Assembly (NCBI RefSeq): GCF_036898095.1 | Contig: NC_090761.1 | Coordinates: 43,038,446-43,102,445 of the forward strand | Source: Palaemon carinicauda | Lineage: Eukaryota > Arthropoda > Malacostraca > Decapoda > Palaemonidae | Length of the DNA stretch: 64,000 nt | Direction of reading: 5' to 3' | Shown: piece by piece, positions 33,462 through 44,700 of the stretch | How positions within the stretch are numbered: position 1 is the stretch's first letter | How the letters are laid out: every line of letters starts with the position of its first letter | Program-made: the position numbers and the translations under genes | Notes under the pieces: model-generated | The model's input: only the letters and a program-made list of their open reading frames with translations | Database searches by the model: none | What the model was told of the DNA's origin: nothing

Positions 33462-36063
33462 TCAAAAGGGCTGAGCAGAATGAGAATATGATGTCCCCTC
33501 CTTAGTTCTACGAGAAGAGAAGGACGTAGGCAAAACCTTACTGGCTGTTTTAGTAACCAAATCATGAGTAGCTTTCTGAGTCAAATTTGCAGCCACTTCC
33601 TTCACTAAGTCCTGCGGAAAAAGAGCCGAAGACATGAGCGCAAAAAGCAACTCCGATCTCTGACATGGAGTGACCCCCGCAGAGAGGAAGGAACACAAAG
33701 CTGCTCTCTTCTTTATAACTCCTGCAGTAAACAGAGCAGCCAGCTCGTTAGAACCATCCCTAACTGCCTTGTCCATACAAGACATAAGCTGGATAAGATT
33801 ACTCGTGTCCGTGTCCTTCATTTCGGTTACTTTTCTGCTTAAGGCTCCCAGTGACCAGCCAAGAAAATTAAATACCTCAAAAGCCCTGAACAATCCTTTC
33901 AAGAGATGGTCAAACTCCGACACTGACCACCACACTTTAGTCTTCCTTATGGCCAGGCGACGGGAAGAGTCCACCAGGTTTGAGAAGTCTCCCTGCGCAA
34001 ACGCCGGAACTCCCAAACCCAAGACCTCCCCCGTCTCATACCAAACGTTCGACTTAGAAGCTAACTTGGCTGGTGGAAAAGCGAAGCCTGTCTTGCTCAG
34101 AGCTTTCTTTGAATCCATCCATGCTCCCATTAATTTCAATGCTCTCTTAGAAGAGCAGGAAAGCACCATTTTTGTATAAAAGGATGTCTTTGCTGCTTTA
34201 CCTAAGGTAAATTCAGAAGGGGGAGATCGCGGAGCAACTGGTGTAAAATTGTCTGGAAGTAATTCCGTGAAGACTGGCATTAGCTTTTTGAAGTCCACAG
34301 AATGTTGAGGTGGTGTCTCCTCTTCTCCCTCCGAGATATCATCCAATTGTTCCTCCTGAGAGAAAACCTCATCCGGATCTTCCTCCAACAAATCAGTGAT
34401 TGGAGCTGTGCTTTGATCAAAACGTTGACCTTCCTGTGCAAGCGCATCAGTGGCGACATGGGCGCGCTTGCGTTGTTCCATATCCACATCCAACTGGCAG
34501 TCACTCACCTTGCGTTTGCTGTCACGATTGGTTTTACTATGGGAAGAATGTAGCTGGCGCTGACGTTCCGCCCATTCATGACTAGACTGGCTTGGGTCGT
34601 CACGCTGACGCTTGGCGCCTGCCTGGCGCTGCCGCTGACGCTCCGCGGCTTCATCAATTAACTCCTGAGCTTCGTCACGCTGCCGCTGACGCTCCGCATT
34701 GCACCTGCTCCCATCCTGCCGCTTAGCGGTTCGCTCCGCTATTTGGCGAGCGTCATCACGCTTGGACTGACGATCGGCTGTATGAGCTTTTAATAGATGT
34801 TGTGAAACAGGGCTCTGCCGAGACAAATCTACTTCAACCTGCCGCTGAGCAGTGAAACTGGGAGACCGCCTGTGCGATATTACGTCAGCCCCAGAGACAA
34901 CAGGCCGCCTGTGCGACAACGAGTCTACCATGGAAGACTGACGCCCAGGCGCACTGCCAACAGCCGGTAGATAAGACTGCATCATCGACGAGAGCTGCTG
35001 TTTCATGACCAACAACATAGACCACTTTGGATCACCTTGAGGCGATAATCGCGCTGCCTTTTCTACAGCGAATTCGCCTTCTTCATCGCTCTTCAACCGT
35101 TCACCCCTTTCAGGAGAAGAGTACCAGTCCGAAGGGAGAGGCGGAGCATAAACCGTCACACCCGAACCAGATATTAACTCCGCATTCGAATCAACTACTT
35201 TATCTCCATCGGAACCCACATTCGAGCGCTTCGCAGGCGAACACTCGTCAAGGGACCGAAAACGTTCAGGTGTCTCCCAATGACTACAGCCTGGCTGTTG
35301 CGGAGAGGAAACGTACCACTGTTCCACTGACTGAACTTTCCTCTTAATCGGTCTAGAGGCTTTACGCCACATATCGTCACGTGACCCTTCATCTGAAGAA
35401 GGGGACAAAGCACTAACCTCACTTTTTCTATGGTGAGGGTGAGCGACCTGAGCTACGGCAGCAGGATCACTCGAGGGAACGTCTACGCGATTGGTGAAGC
35501 CTCTCGTTCCCTTTCGCCGTTCGACATAACTTCACCCCTTCCAGGAGCTTGACAGAGGTCTTAGGCTAGGCGAACGACAGGATCGCCCAGGCACGCCCTC
35601 CACAACACCTAATATATTTGTCGAACTTTTAACACTTGATTGATCACTAGTACGACCACCTTTAAGTAAATTAATTTCTGTCATAATTTGTTTTTTGTCC
35701 GCCACTAAAGATTCAACTCTCACACCAAGAGCTTGAATTGAGGACATCTCCCTCATCGTAGGTTCATTAGGCTCTTGATCTACCACTACAGGGGAAGGAA
35801 TAGGATTAATGACATCAGACACAGATAAATCCACAGAACGGGAAGAACTACATCTAATCCTATATCTCTCTAATTTCTGAGTATAACGCTCATAAGCTAC
35901 CCACTGACTTTCAGTTAACGAAGAACATTCTTCACACCGATCCCGAAAAGCACACTATTTTCCCCTACATTTAAAATAAATTGTGTGCGGATCAACAGAA
36001 CCTTTAGGAAGGCGAGTCTGACAACCCTTACTACACTTCCTATATACAGGGGAGGGGTCGACC
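33462..36063 (-). pseudogene. gag-like ORF1 protein of DIRS-D
   Basis: A nearly continuous minus-strand frame. From about 36063 the N-terminal Cys-rich segment reads SVDPHTIYFKCRGK, a TAG (where E has Trp), then CAFRDRCEECSSL. After a stop at 35532-35534 in the same frame, 648 residues follow (35408-33462). The middle is rich in Arg, Gln and Asp (ERQRQRDEAQELIDEAAERQ) with irregular repeats. The C-terminal domain has ALFPQDLVKEVAANLTQKA, like C. It ends in SAQPF just before the RT region. Nucleic-acid binding is inferred from composition and position. Confidence 0.75.
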
Positions 36064-36261
36064 ATATTGAAAAGTGACGAAAGAAAATTAAACAATAACA
36101 AAGGTCAAAATAACCAAATAACCCCAAAATAATAAAGATTTCAAGAAAAATTGAAAAGGAAAGCACCAAAGTGAAAGCCAAAAACAAAAAGACAGAGTAC
36201 ATCACCAAATAAACTGTCCAATTGAATGTAAATAGCGAGTGAATTTTCAACGTTCTGGCCA

Positions 36262-36436
36262 GTATGGCCGGCAGAGAAAATCTAAATAGGTTGGATTACT
36301 TCTACCTGTAGTCCACCAGGCCGCTAGTGTACACCTGGTATATCTACAATAGCCGCGAGTTTTGAATAGTTCTGCCGGAGCGTCAGGGACTTTAGCCATT
36401 CTTATATAGCCAGCGGGTAAGTTTTATGTTTAAAAA
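36262..36436 (-). repeat. left inverted terminal repeat of DIRS-D
   Basis: The plus strand ends CTTATATAGCCAGCGGGTAA then GTTTTATGTTTAAAAA, and LINE-J resumes with CAAGCTTGTTGCATATGC. It matches 29524-29677 in inverse orientation. Confidence 0.85.
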
Positions 36437-37235
36437 ACAAGCTTGTTGCATATGCAGATGATGCTACTCTCTTTGCATCAATTCCATCTCCTGAATATAG
36501 ATCTGGGGTTGCTGAATCCCTTAATAGAGATTTAGCTAAAATTAGTGCATGGTGCAAATTATGGGATATGAAGTTGAATCCTAACAAAACTCAAAGTATG
36601 ATTGTAAGTAGGTCAAGGACGGTGGCTCCTCAACATCTGGATCTCAGTATTGATAATGTTTCTTTAAATTTGCATGGTTCTTTTAAAATTCTAGGTGTGA
36701 TTCTCAACAACAAATTTACTTTTGAGAAACACATTAGGTCTGTGTCTTCTTCAATTGCACAAAAAATTGGCTTATTGAGAAAGTCTTTTAAAATTTTCGG
36801 TGATCAATCTATTCTGAAGAAGTGTTTTAATTCTTTCATTCTACCTTGTTTTGAGTATTGTTCTGCTGTCTGGTGTTTAGCTGCTGATTCTCATCTTAAT
36901 TTGTTGGACAGAAACTTTCGGTCTATTAAATTTCTTATTCCTGATCGTTCAATTAGTTCATTATGCAGGTTGCATAAAATTTTTCATAACTCTGATCATC
37001 CTTTACATTCAGATCCCCTGGACAATTTTATCCTGTTCGTAATACTAGGCAGGCAGTTAATTCTAATAGCCAAGCATTCTCCATCATGAGGCTCAATACT
37101 ACACAGTATTCTATAAGTTTTATTCCACCTGTTACTAAGTTGTGGAATGATCTTCCTAATCGGGTAGTTGAATCAGTAGAACTTCAAAAGTTCAAAGTTG
37201 GAGCAAATGTATTTATGTTGACCAGGCTGACATGA
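36437..37235 (+). pseudogene. RT of LINE-J, second part
   Basis: This follows on from GPLLFILYTHD at 29475 and reads KLVAYADDATLFASIPSPEY (motif C), KLWDMKLNPNKTQSMIVSRS (motif D/E region), FEKHIRSVSSSIAQKIGLL and FEYCSAVWCLA. A frame change near 37030 follows; the C-terminal LNTTQYSISFIPPVTKLWND and GANVFMLTRLT lead to a TGA. The catalytic acids are intact; the frameshift and the upstream lesions are not. Confidence 0.85.
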
Positions 37236-37468
37236 GTCTTTTTATAGTTTATATATGACATATCTGTTTTTGACGTTGTTAATAGTTTATATAGGACATA
37301 TCTGTTTTGACGCTGTTACTGTTTTTAGAATGATATACAGTATTGTTAATTTATTCTCATCATTTATTCATTTCCTTACTTCCTTTCCTCACTGGGCTAT
37401 TTTTCCCTGTTGGAGCCCTTAGGCTTATAGCATCTTGCTTTTCCAACTAGGGTTGTAGCTTGGCTAGC

Positions 37469-37525
<57 letters not shown>
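36437..37525 (+). mobile_element. LINE-J, 3' segment with (TAA)n tail
   Basis: It resumes at the catalytic YADD, carries the RT thumb and C-terminal region, stops at 37233-37235, and has a 290-base 3' region ending CTAGGGTTGTAGCTTGGCTA and a (TAA)n run (37472-37525). Confidence 0.85.
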
Positions 37526-38436
37526 TCTTTTGGGTAATTATTCTAGCCAAATTTGACTTACCACTTTCGGTCAACGTCTTGAACGAAATATCAATGGTGA
37601 AAGAATTGTTTACCAAGGTCGTATTATGGTGTATCACCATTCGGGATGAATTTTCAAGGAATCTGTTGGAGAGTTAAAAGTAATCCTATTTAATGTGTAT
37701 AAGAAAAGGGGAAAAAATTCTATGTCTCAAATTGTTTTTTTACTGATGGAACTATCCCCTACGAGATAAAAAAAAAAAAATGTTGATATTACAGTAGTTA
37801 TGATTTTTCATATAAAGATTGAGTCACTGAAATAGTTGTGGTTCAGATAAATATTCTTATTAAAATGTAATGAAACATCACTTACTAATTTACCTTGGTA
37901 TAATTCCTTTTACATTTAGAAATGTCAATTGTTCTCTTTCCTCTTCGTTGTCAATATTTCTACAGGTATAAATACCGGCATGGTGTGGACCCACATTTTG
38001 GAACAACAGTGACCCCTTGTGTAAAAGCAAGGAAAAACGATAATTAGCCTTCAAGGAGTAGAGCATTTAACTAAGTATTCACCTTATGTCCTTTGTTAAA
38101 CAATGAAACATAATCTACTGGGTAACTCATACATATCATGACTAGATTGGATAGATGTTGAGAAATTTGTGTTTGCTAAAGAAGTTTATAGAGTAAATAT
38201 ACATAGCACAAATATGTCCTTTTCAATTCATGATGTTATTATTTCACAAAAGAAATGATTACACACAATCCAATTCTTGTGGGTCAAATTGTATAAACTA
38301 TATAATACGATTTTACCTGATCATCTAAAAGAAGAAACAAGATATAATAAAATAAAACTAATTCCAAATTGCCGCAGATCGACCAATAGCTTACTTTTTC
38401 TCAAGGAATTGGCAGACTATAACAGGGAATACTTAC
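37526..38436. other. no feature seen; probable intron
   Basis: AT-rich sequence between LINE-J and exon 5 of the host gene. No repeat or coding content recognised. The plus-strand frame 38277-38543 overlaps exon 5 in antisense and is judged a shadow. Confidence 0.45.
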
Positions 38437-38609
38437 ATTTTCAATTTTCACTCCACGTAAGCTTTTCTTCCCTCCCACTCTGCACCACTCAACCTGAGGC
38501 TCAGGGAGGAAACATGTCATCATCACATTGCTGGCTTTGCTGACAGGCCAAAGTTTCACTATATGACCATTTCTACTTGTAATTTTTGTGTTGTCTGGCA
38601 GCCTGGCAC
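38437..38609 (-). CDS. host gene exon 5 (completes the LDLa module)
   Basis: On the minus strand the acceptor CTTCTTTCTGAAG precedes 38609, and the donor AAT followed by GTAAGTATT follows 38437. The 173 bases start in phase 1 with GT, which with the final T of exon 4 makes the TGT for the sixth canonical cysteine of the LDLa domain. The frame then reads ARLPDNTKITSRNGHIVKLW, PVSKASNVMMTCFLPEPQVE and WCRVGGKKSLRGVKIEN with no stop and ends in phase 0. I recognise no further domain; two Cys (in MTCF and EWCR) may pair. The next exon must begin in phase 0, which the exon at 17575-17847 does not, so one or more exons are missing from this list. Confidence 0.75.
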
Positions 38610-38693
38610 CTTCAGAAAGAAGTACATGAAAATTGAAAATATGAAGCAGTGCAGATATTTAAAGAGACATATTTCAGGTAATATATACATATA

Positions 38694-38975
38694 TGTATTA
38701 TTATTATTATCATTACTTGCTAAGATGTAACCCTAGTTGGAAAAGCAGGATGCTACAAGCCCAGGGGCTCCAACAGGGAAAATAGCCCATTGAGGAAAGG
38801 AAACAAGGAAAAATAGAAAAAATTATGAACAGTAACAATATTAAAATAAATATCTCCTATATAAACTCTAGACTTTAACAAAACAAGAGGAAGAGAAATT
38901 AGATAGAATAGTATGCCTCAAGCAAGAGAACTCTAACCCAAGACAGTGGAGGACCATGGTACAGAGCTATGGCAC
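38694..38975 (-). repeat. SINE-like repeat, 3' part
   Basis: Minus-strand copy. The plus strand reads ATTATTATTATCATTACTTG, then CCCTAGTTGGAAAAGCAGGA, GGGAAAATAGCCCATTGAGG and GACAGTGGAGGACCATGGTA. It is the same family as 55338-56003 and others. Confidence 0.9.
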
Positions 38976-39057
38976 TACCAAAGACTGGAGAACAATGGTT
39001 TGAATTTTTTATGTGTGTATACATATATATCTATACAGTCAGATATATACATACATA

Positions 39058-39060
39058 CAT

Positions 39061-39125
<65 letters not shown>
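39058..39125. repeat. (TA)n microsatellite at the 5' end of RTE copy 2
   Basis: TA array directly joined to the truncated 5' end of RTE copy 2 (GGATGGTGTGAGAGC). Confidence 0.95.
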
Positions 39126-39128
<3 letters not shown>

Positions 39129-40589
39129 ATGGTGTGAGAGCTGAGATGTTGAAGGAAGGGGGTGTGACTGTATTTGAATGGTTGGTGAGATTGTTTAATA
39201 CGTGTTTTGTGTTGTCAATGGTACCAGTAGATTGGGTTTGTGCATGTATTTTACCACTATATAAGGGTAAGGGAGATGTGCACGAGTGTTGTAATTCAAG
39301 AGGTATTAGTTTGTTGAGTGTAGTTGGAAAAGTGTATGGTAGAGTAATGATTAATAGGATTAAGGATAAAACAGAGAATGCAATCTTAGAAGTACAGGGT
39401 GGTTTTAGAAGAGGTAGGGTTGTATGAATCAGATTTTTACAGTTAGGCAGATATGCGAGAAATATTTAGCAAAAGGTAAGGAGGTGTATGTTGCGTTTAT
39501 GGATCTGGAGAGAGCGTATGATAGAGTTGATAGGGAAGCAATGTGGAATGTGATGAGGTTATATGGAGTTGGTGGAAGGTTGTTGCAAGCAGTGAAAAGT
39601 TTCTACAAAGGTAGTAAAGTATGTGTTAGAATAGGAAATGAAGTGAGTGATTGGTTTCCGGTGAGAGTGGGGCTGAGACAGGGATGTGTGATGTCACCAT
39701 GGTTGTTTAACTTGTATGTTGATGGAGTGGTGAGAGAGGTGAATGCTCGAGTGCTTGGACGAGGATTAAAACTGGTAGACGAGAATGACCATGAATGGGA
39801 GGTAAATCAGTTGTTGTTTGCGGATGATACTGTACAGGTTGCAGACACAGAAAAGAAGCTTGACCGACTAGTGACAGAATTTGGAAGGGTGTGTGAGAGA
39901 AGGAAGTTGAGAGTTAATGTGGGTAAGAGGAAGGTTATGAGATGTATGAGAAGGGAAGGTGGTGCAAGGTTGAATGTCATGTTGAATGGAGAGTTACGTG
40001 AGGAGGTGGATCCGTTTAAGTACTTGAAGTCTGTTGTTGCAGCAAATGGTGGAGTGGAAGCAGATGCACGTCAGAGAGTGAATGAAGGTTGCAAAGTGTT
40101 GGGGGCAGTTAAGGGAGTAGTAAAAATAAAGGGTTGGGCATGAATGTAAAGAGAGTTCTATATGAGACAGTTATTGTACCAACTGTGATGTATGGATCGG
40201 AGTTGTGGGGAATGAAAGTGACGGAGAGACAGAAATTGAATGTGTTTGAGATGAAGTGTCTAAGGAGTATGGCTGGTGTATCTCGAGTAGATAGGGTTAG
40301 GAACGAAGTGGTGAGGGTAAGAACGGGTGTAAGAAATGAGTTAGCAGCTAGAGTGGATATAAATGTGTTGAGGTGGTTTGGCCATGTTGAGAGAATGGAA
40401 AATGGCTGTCTGCTAAAGAAGGTGATGAATACAAGAGTTGATGGGAGAAGTACAAGAGGAAGGCCAAGATTTGGGTGGATGGATGGAGTGAAGAAAGCTC
40501 TAGGTGATAGGAAGATAGATGTGAGAGAGGCAAGAGAGCGTGCTAGAAATAGGAATGAATGGCGAGCGATTGTGACGCAGTTCCGGTAG
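39126..40589 (+). pseudogene. reverse transcriptase of RTE copy 2
   Basis: RT fragment in three frame pieces (to 39427, 39424-40143, 40134-40589). Motifs: ILPLYKGKGDVHECCNSRGI, AFMDLERAYDRVD (A), GLRQGCVMSPWLFNLYVDG (B), LLFADDTVQVADT (C), then SELWGMKVTERQ with Trp where copy 1 has a stop, and RWFGHVERM and RGRPRFGWMDG. One-base losses near 39420 and 40130 break it. It is highly similar to copy 1 in protein sequence, so the family was active not long ago. Confidence 0.85.
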
Positions 40590-40850
40590 GCCCTGCTGCT
40601 TCCTCCAGTGCCTTAGATGACCGCGGAGGTAGCAGCAGTAGGGGATTCAGCATTATGAAGCTTCATCTGTGGTGGATAACGGGGGAGGGTGGGCTGTGGC
40701 ACCCTAGCAGTACCAACTGAACTCGGTTGAATCCCTTGTCAGGCTGGGAGGAACGTAGAGAGTAGAGGTCCCCTTTTTATTTTGTTTCATTTGTTGATGT
40801 CGGCTACCTCCCAAAATTGGGGGAAGTGCCTTGGTATATGTATGTATGAT
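39126..40850 (+). mobile_element. RTE-type LINE, copy 2
   Basis: It starts within RT at the position equal to 20083 of copy 1 and ends with the same 3' untranslated region and GGGGGAAGTGCCTTGGTATA. (TA)n lies on both sides. Confidence 0.88.
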
Positions 40851-40855
40851 ATATA

Positions 40856-40859
40856 TACA

Positions 40860-40941
<82 letters not shown>

Positions 40942-40964
40942 TGACATTATATATATATATATCA
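40856..40964. repeat. (TA)n microsatellite with two ATCATGACA words
   Basis: TA array after RTE copy 2. ATCATGACATTATATATA (40939) and ATCATGACAAAGTC (40962) occur at its end. The second marks the left boundary of DIRS-E. Confidence 0.85.
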
Positions 40965-41160
40965 TGACAAAGTCATAGATAATTTGTATTTTTCCTAACT
41001 ATACAAACATTAGCTATTTAATAGGGGTATTACTTTCGGCATAGCTGAAATGACAAGCCATTAATTTTCAACGAGGGTTAACTACCCACACCGCTAGTTA
41101 ACGGGGATAGGGGACCGCCCCCCCCCCCCCTCACACACCTGTGATTGAGCTCACTTTGCT
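40965..41160 (-). repeat. right inverted terminal repeat of DIRS-E
   Basis: It starts ATGACAAAGTCATAGAT; the shared part starts near 41014 (TAGCTATTTAATAGGGG). A C13 run lies at about 41121-41133. Confidence 0.8.
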
Positions 41161-41216
41161 TGGAGGCAGGACTTCAAAGGGGATAGGGATGGCAGGTAAG
41201 TTTGCTTAAATAGCTA

Positions 41217-41306
41217 AGGTTTGTATAGTTAGGAAAAATATAAATTATCTACGAATTTGTCATTTGTTCCGTAACTGAAATACAAACTACGCTATTTAAT
41301 AGGGGT
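41217..41306 (-). repeat. internal complementary region of DIRS-E
   Basis: The plus strand reads TAAATAGCTAAGGTTTGTAT ... CGAATTTGTCATTTGTTCCG ... CTACGCTATTTAATAGGGGT. The left half is the complement of 40965-41020, the right half the complement of 49090-49140. Confidence 0.8.
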
Positions 41307-41793
41307 GACTCACCCATTAGGAAGGGTGGACATCCCAGCCAATCTGGCTTTGGCTTTACCAGGGGGCTCCTTATCTGAGTATATCTGTACTCAAAAATAA
41401 GGAGTCCCTGCACCTCGCTAAAACCTTGCTACGCAAGGTCCACGGCCTACGCAAGCTGGGTGTTGAGGTATGTAGAAGTGTGACTGTCCTGGTAAAGTAA
41501 ATTCTGAGTTCTTTAGAAGGAAAAACTGTGTAACTAGGACTATCCAAATACCACCTCGTCAGGGTATGGGGACGCAACAGTATTAGTCTTAATACTAGGT
41601 ACACAAGGGAGCATGGTTTACCTGCAGTGGTTTGAGGTCAGCTGTACAGAGAACCCAGGATGCTGCTTTCCCCAAGAGAGGGGATGATGAAGAAAAGAAT
41701 AAGGGCCAGTCAACCCTTTTCATTCACACAGACTAAAACCGGGTAACAATGCCCTCAACCTTCTGCTACCTGTCCAAAAATGAGCTTGAAGTT
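41307..41793 (-). other. DIRS-E 3' non-coding region
   Basis: No coding content recognised. Position matches the 3' regions of families I and II. Confidence 0.5.
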
Positions 41794-42990
41794 TTAAACC
41801 AGCTGTTGTGCAGCCACCAGAGGACTGATAGAGAACATATCGAGTCTCCTGTGGGTCACGTCTTGCATGTAGTGGGATGTGGATGTGGTATGACGATTCC
41901 ACACCCCAGCTTGAAGAACCCGCATCACTGAGAAGTTTCTCTTGAATGCTAAGGACGTAGCTACGCTCTTGACATCAAGAGCTCTGGGGTAACGTGAAGG
42001 CGGAGGGTCTGGATTCAATGCATGGTCTATGACCTTGCGAATCCATGCTGAGATGGTGTTCTTGGTGACCCTTCTCTTGGTCCTTCCTGTGCTGACGAAC
42101 AGTGCAGGCACACGGGGACGGGCTGCGGCTGTTTCCTTAAGATACAGCCTCAAACTCCTCACTGGGCATAGTAAGAGATGGTCTGGGTCATCTGTTGCAG
42201 TACGGAGCCTAGAAATCCGGAAGGAGTCAAATCGGGGATCCGCTGCTCCCGGGTTCTGAGTCTTCGCAATAAACTCGAGGACGAAGCTGAACATTACCTC
42301 TCCCCATCTCCTTGAATGGGCGATGTCGTACGAGAGACCATGAAGTTCACCGACTCGCTTGGCCACAGCCAAAGCTAGCAGGAACAACGTCTTCCAAGTT
42401 AGATGGCGATCTGTTGCCTGGCGTAATGGTTCATAGGGAGGTCTCTTGAGAGACCTGAGAACTCGAACCACGTTCCATGGGGGAGGTCTCACTTCTGACT
42501 GGGGCAGGTAAGTTCATAACTCCGTATGAGTAAGGAAAGTTCTAGCGACGAAGAAATGTCCATTCCTTTCAGTCTGAAGGTGAGGCTTACAGCTGAACGA
42601 TAGCCTTTTACTGCCGAGACTAACAGGCGCATTTCTTCAAGAAAATACACGAGGAACTCCGCTATTGCTGGAATAGTGGCATCGAGCGGAGAGATACCCC
42701 TTCCACAATCCCAAACACAGAAGACTTTCCACTTTGCCTGGTAGACTGCTGCTAATGACTTACGCAGGTATCCAGACATCCTAGTCACAACTTGTTGTGA
42801 AATTTCTCTCTGAGAGAGGAGATGCTGGATAGTCTCCAGGCGTGAAGTCATAGCAAAACTACGGCTTAGTGGAATATGTTGGCATGTGGTTGTTTGAGCA
42901 TATTGTGTCTTGGAGGGAGTTCTCTTGGGGGCTCCTTTAGGAGTTGCAGAAGGTCCGGAAACCATTGTGCGTGATGCCATAGCGGAACTA
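41794..42990 (-). pseudogene. tyrosine recombinase of DIRS-E, catalytic box lost
   Basis: The N-terminal frame (to 42489) has ETIQHLLSQREISQQV, VYQAKWKVFCVWD and VSAVKGYRSAVSLTFRLKG, a core-binding region. A frame change at about 42490 leads to the catalytic part with ALAVAKRVGELHGLS (first Arg) and HTTSTSHYMQDV (nucleophile Tyr). The HxxR box, AHEVRAVAT in D, reads ALDVKSVAT here, so both His and Arg are replaced. It ends in QQLV. This protein could not act as a normal tyrosine recombinase. Confidence 0.82.
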
Positions 42991-43093
42991 TGAAGGTCAT
43001 TGAAAGATTGACCAATGTTCTGGTCTTGTTGAGTTCCCTCCTCATCAGACAGAATGGGGGAAAGGTGTAAACGTCGATGTTGTTCCACCGTTG

Positions 43094-44700
43094 TTAGAAA
43101 GCATATTGCCAGAGAGCCTTGGGGTCTAGGACTGGGGAACAATACAGAGGGAGCCAGAAGTTAAGGGCCGTTGCGAAGAGGTCCGCAGTCGAACCCCACA
43201 AAATCAGGACTTTGTTGGCTACTAAATGATCCAAAGACCACTCGGTACTCACTATCTGAGATGCTCTGCTCAGGGTGTTGGCGAGCACATTCCTTTTGCC
43301 CAGAATGAAGGGTGCTGATAGTGGTATCGAGTGAATTTCGGTCCATCTCAGTATCTCTACTGCTAGATGGGATATCTGCTGCAAAAAAGTACCTCCTTGC
43401 TTGTTGATGTAAGCCACTACAGTGGTGTTATTGCTCATGACCACCACTGAGTGGCCCGCCAGGAACTGTTGGAACAGTTGAAGGGCCAGAAAGATGGCCT
43501 TCATCTCTAGGAGATTCCTGTGGAGGTACTCTTCTGACTCTGACCAGAGGCCTGAGGTCGTGTGGTGCAGCACGTGGCCTCCCCCTATTCTTTGAAGCAT
43601 CTGAGAACAGAATCAAATCCGGGGGGAGGACGAGAAGGTCCACCCCCTTTCGTAGGTTCTCCTGTCACCCACCAATGGAGGTCTGTCAGTTCCGCTGATC
43701 CCATGGGGATCAGGATGTCCGGGGAATCTTGAATCTGATTCCACCCTGACTTGAGTTGCCACTGAAGGGATCTCATCCTGAGGCGACCATTGGGAACTAG
43801 ACGGGCCAGTGATGAAAGGTGACCGAGGAGACGTAACCACGTTTGGGCTGGAAGTTCCTCTCGTCTGAGAAAGGGTCATGCGACCTTTCTCAGCCTTGTT
43901 ATTCTGTCGTCTGATGGGAAGGCTTTGTGGAGATTGGTGGCTATGATCATGTCTAAGTATACCAGTCTCTGTGTAGGAAGCAGAGAAGACTTCTCGAGAT
44001 TTACCATGATCCCCAGATCCTGGCAAAGTCTCAGAAGTTTGTCTCGGTATTGAAGAAGGGTTGACACCGAGTCTGCTAGGATAAGCCAGTTGTCCAGATA
44101 ACGGAGGAGACGGATGCCAATCCTGTGTGCTCAAGATGGCAATAGGGCAAACACTCTGGTGTAAACTTGGGATTCTGTGAAAAGACAGAAGCACAGCACC
44201 TTGAACTGGTACTTTCTGTTGTCTAGGCTGAATCTTAAGTACTTCCTTGAAGACGGATGGACTGGGATCTGGAAGTACGAGTCCTTTAGGTCCAGTGTAC
44301 ACATGAAGTCCTGAGGTCTTACTGCTATTCTGACCGTCTCTATCATCTCCATGCTGAACAGAGTTTATTTGACAAACTTGTTCAGGGCTGAGAGGTCGAT
44401 GACTGGTCTCCAGCCTCCAGACGCCTTTCTTACAAGAAAGAGTCAACTGAAGAAGCCTGGGGACCCGTCGAGGGCCTCTTGGAGAGCGCCCTTATTCAAT
44501 AGGGTCTGGACTTCTGCCCGTAGGGCATTGCCGATACCATGGCAAGGGAGTCTATTGACACTGGATTCCTGGTCAGGGGAGGAAGAGATGTTATGAACGG
44601 GATGCGATATCCTAGACGAATCATGGAGATTGTCCAGGAATCGGCCCAGAGTTGCTTCCACCTGTCTGAGCAACTTTTTAGGCATCCCCCCACTGGTGGA
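43094..44700 (-). pseudogene. RT and RNase H of DIRS-E, catalytic residues lost
   Basis: From about 44700 the minus strand reads ALRAEVQTLLNKGALQEALD and, after a TGA, VRKASGGWRPVIDLSALNKF, then a TAA. Motif A is intact (CTLDLKDSYFQIPVHPSSRK). Motif C reads YLDN instead of YLDD (TAT CTG GAC AAC, near 44094). RNase H has LILFSDASKN and then VVMSNNTTVVAYINKQGGTF, where related copies have SDN, and ANTLSRASQ. Frames change at least three times. The changes at both catalytic sites are G to A in the coding sense. Confidence 0.82.

Larger units (their letters stand above)
29486..36436 (-). mobile_element. DIRS-like retrotransposon D (family II), full length, 6.95 kb
   Basis: Inverted terminal repeats (29524-29677 and 36262-36422) share ACTTACCCGCTGG and the next 150 bases. 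The outermost 35-40 bases of the two ends differ. The internal complementary region is at 29712-29803. Minus-strand order is gag-like (36063-33462), RT/RNase H (about 33430-31330), recombinase (about 31240-30180). Insertion is at an A-run inside LINE-J. This is the best-preserved DIRS of the window apart from a template-switch duplication in RT. Confidence 0.9.

Noticed and set aside
38277..38543. Plus-strand frame of 88 codons
   Set aside because: It overlaps host exon 5 in antisense and lacks its own splice signals.
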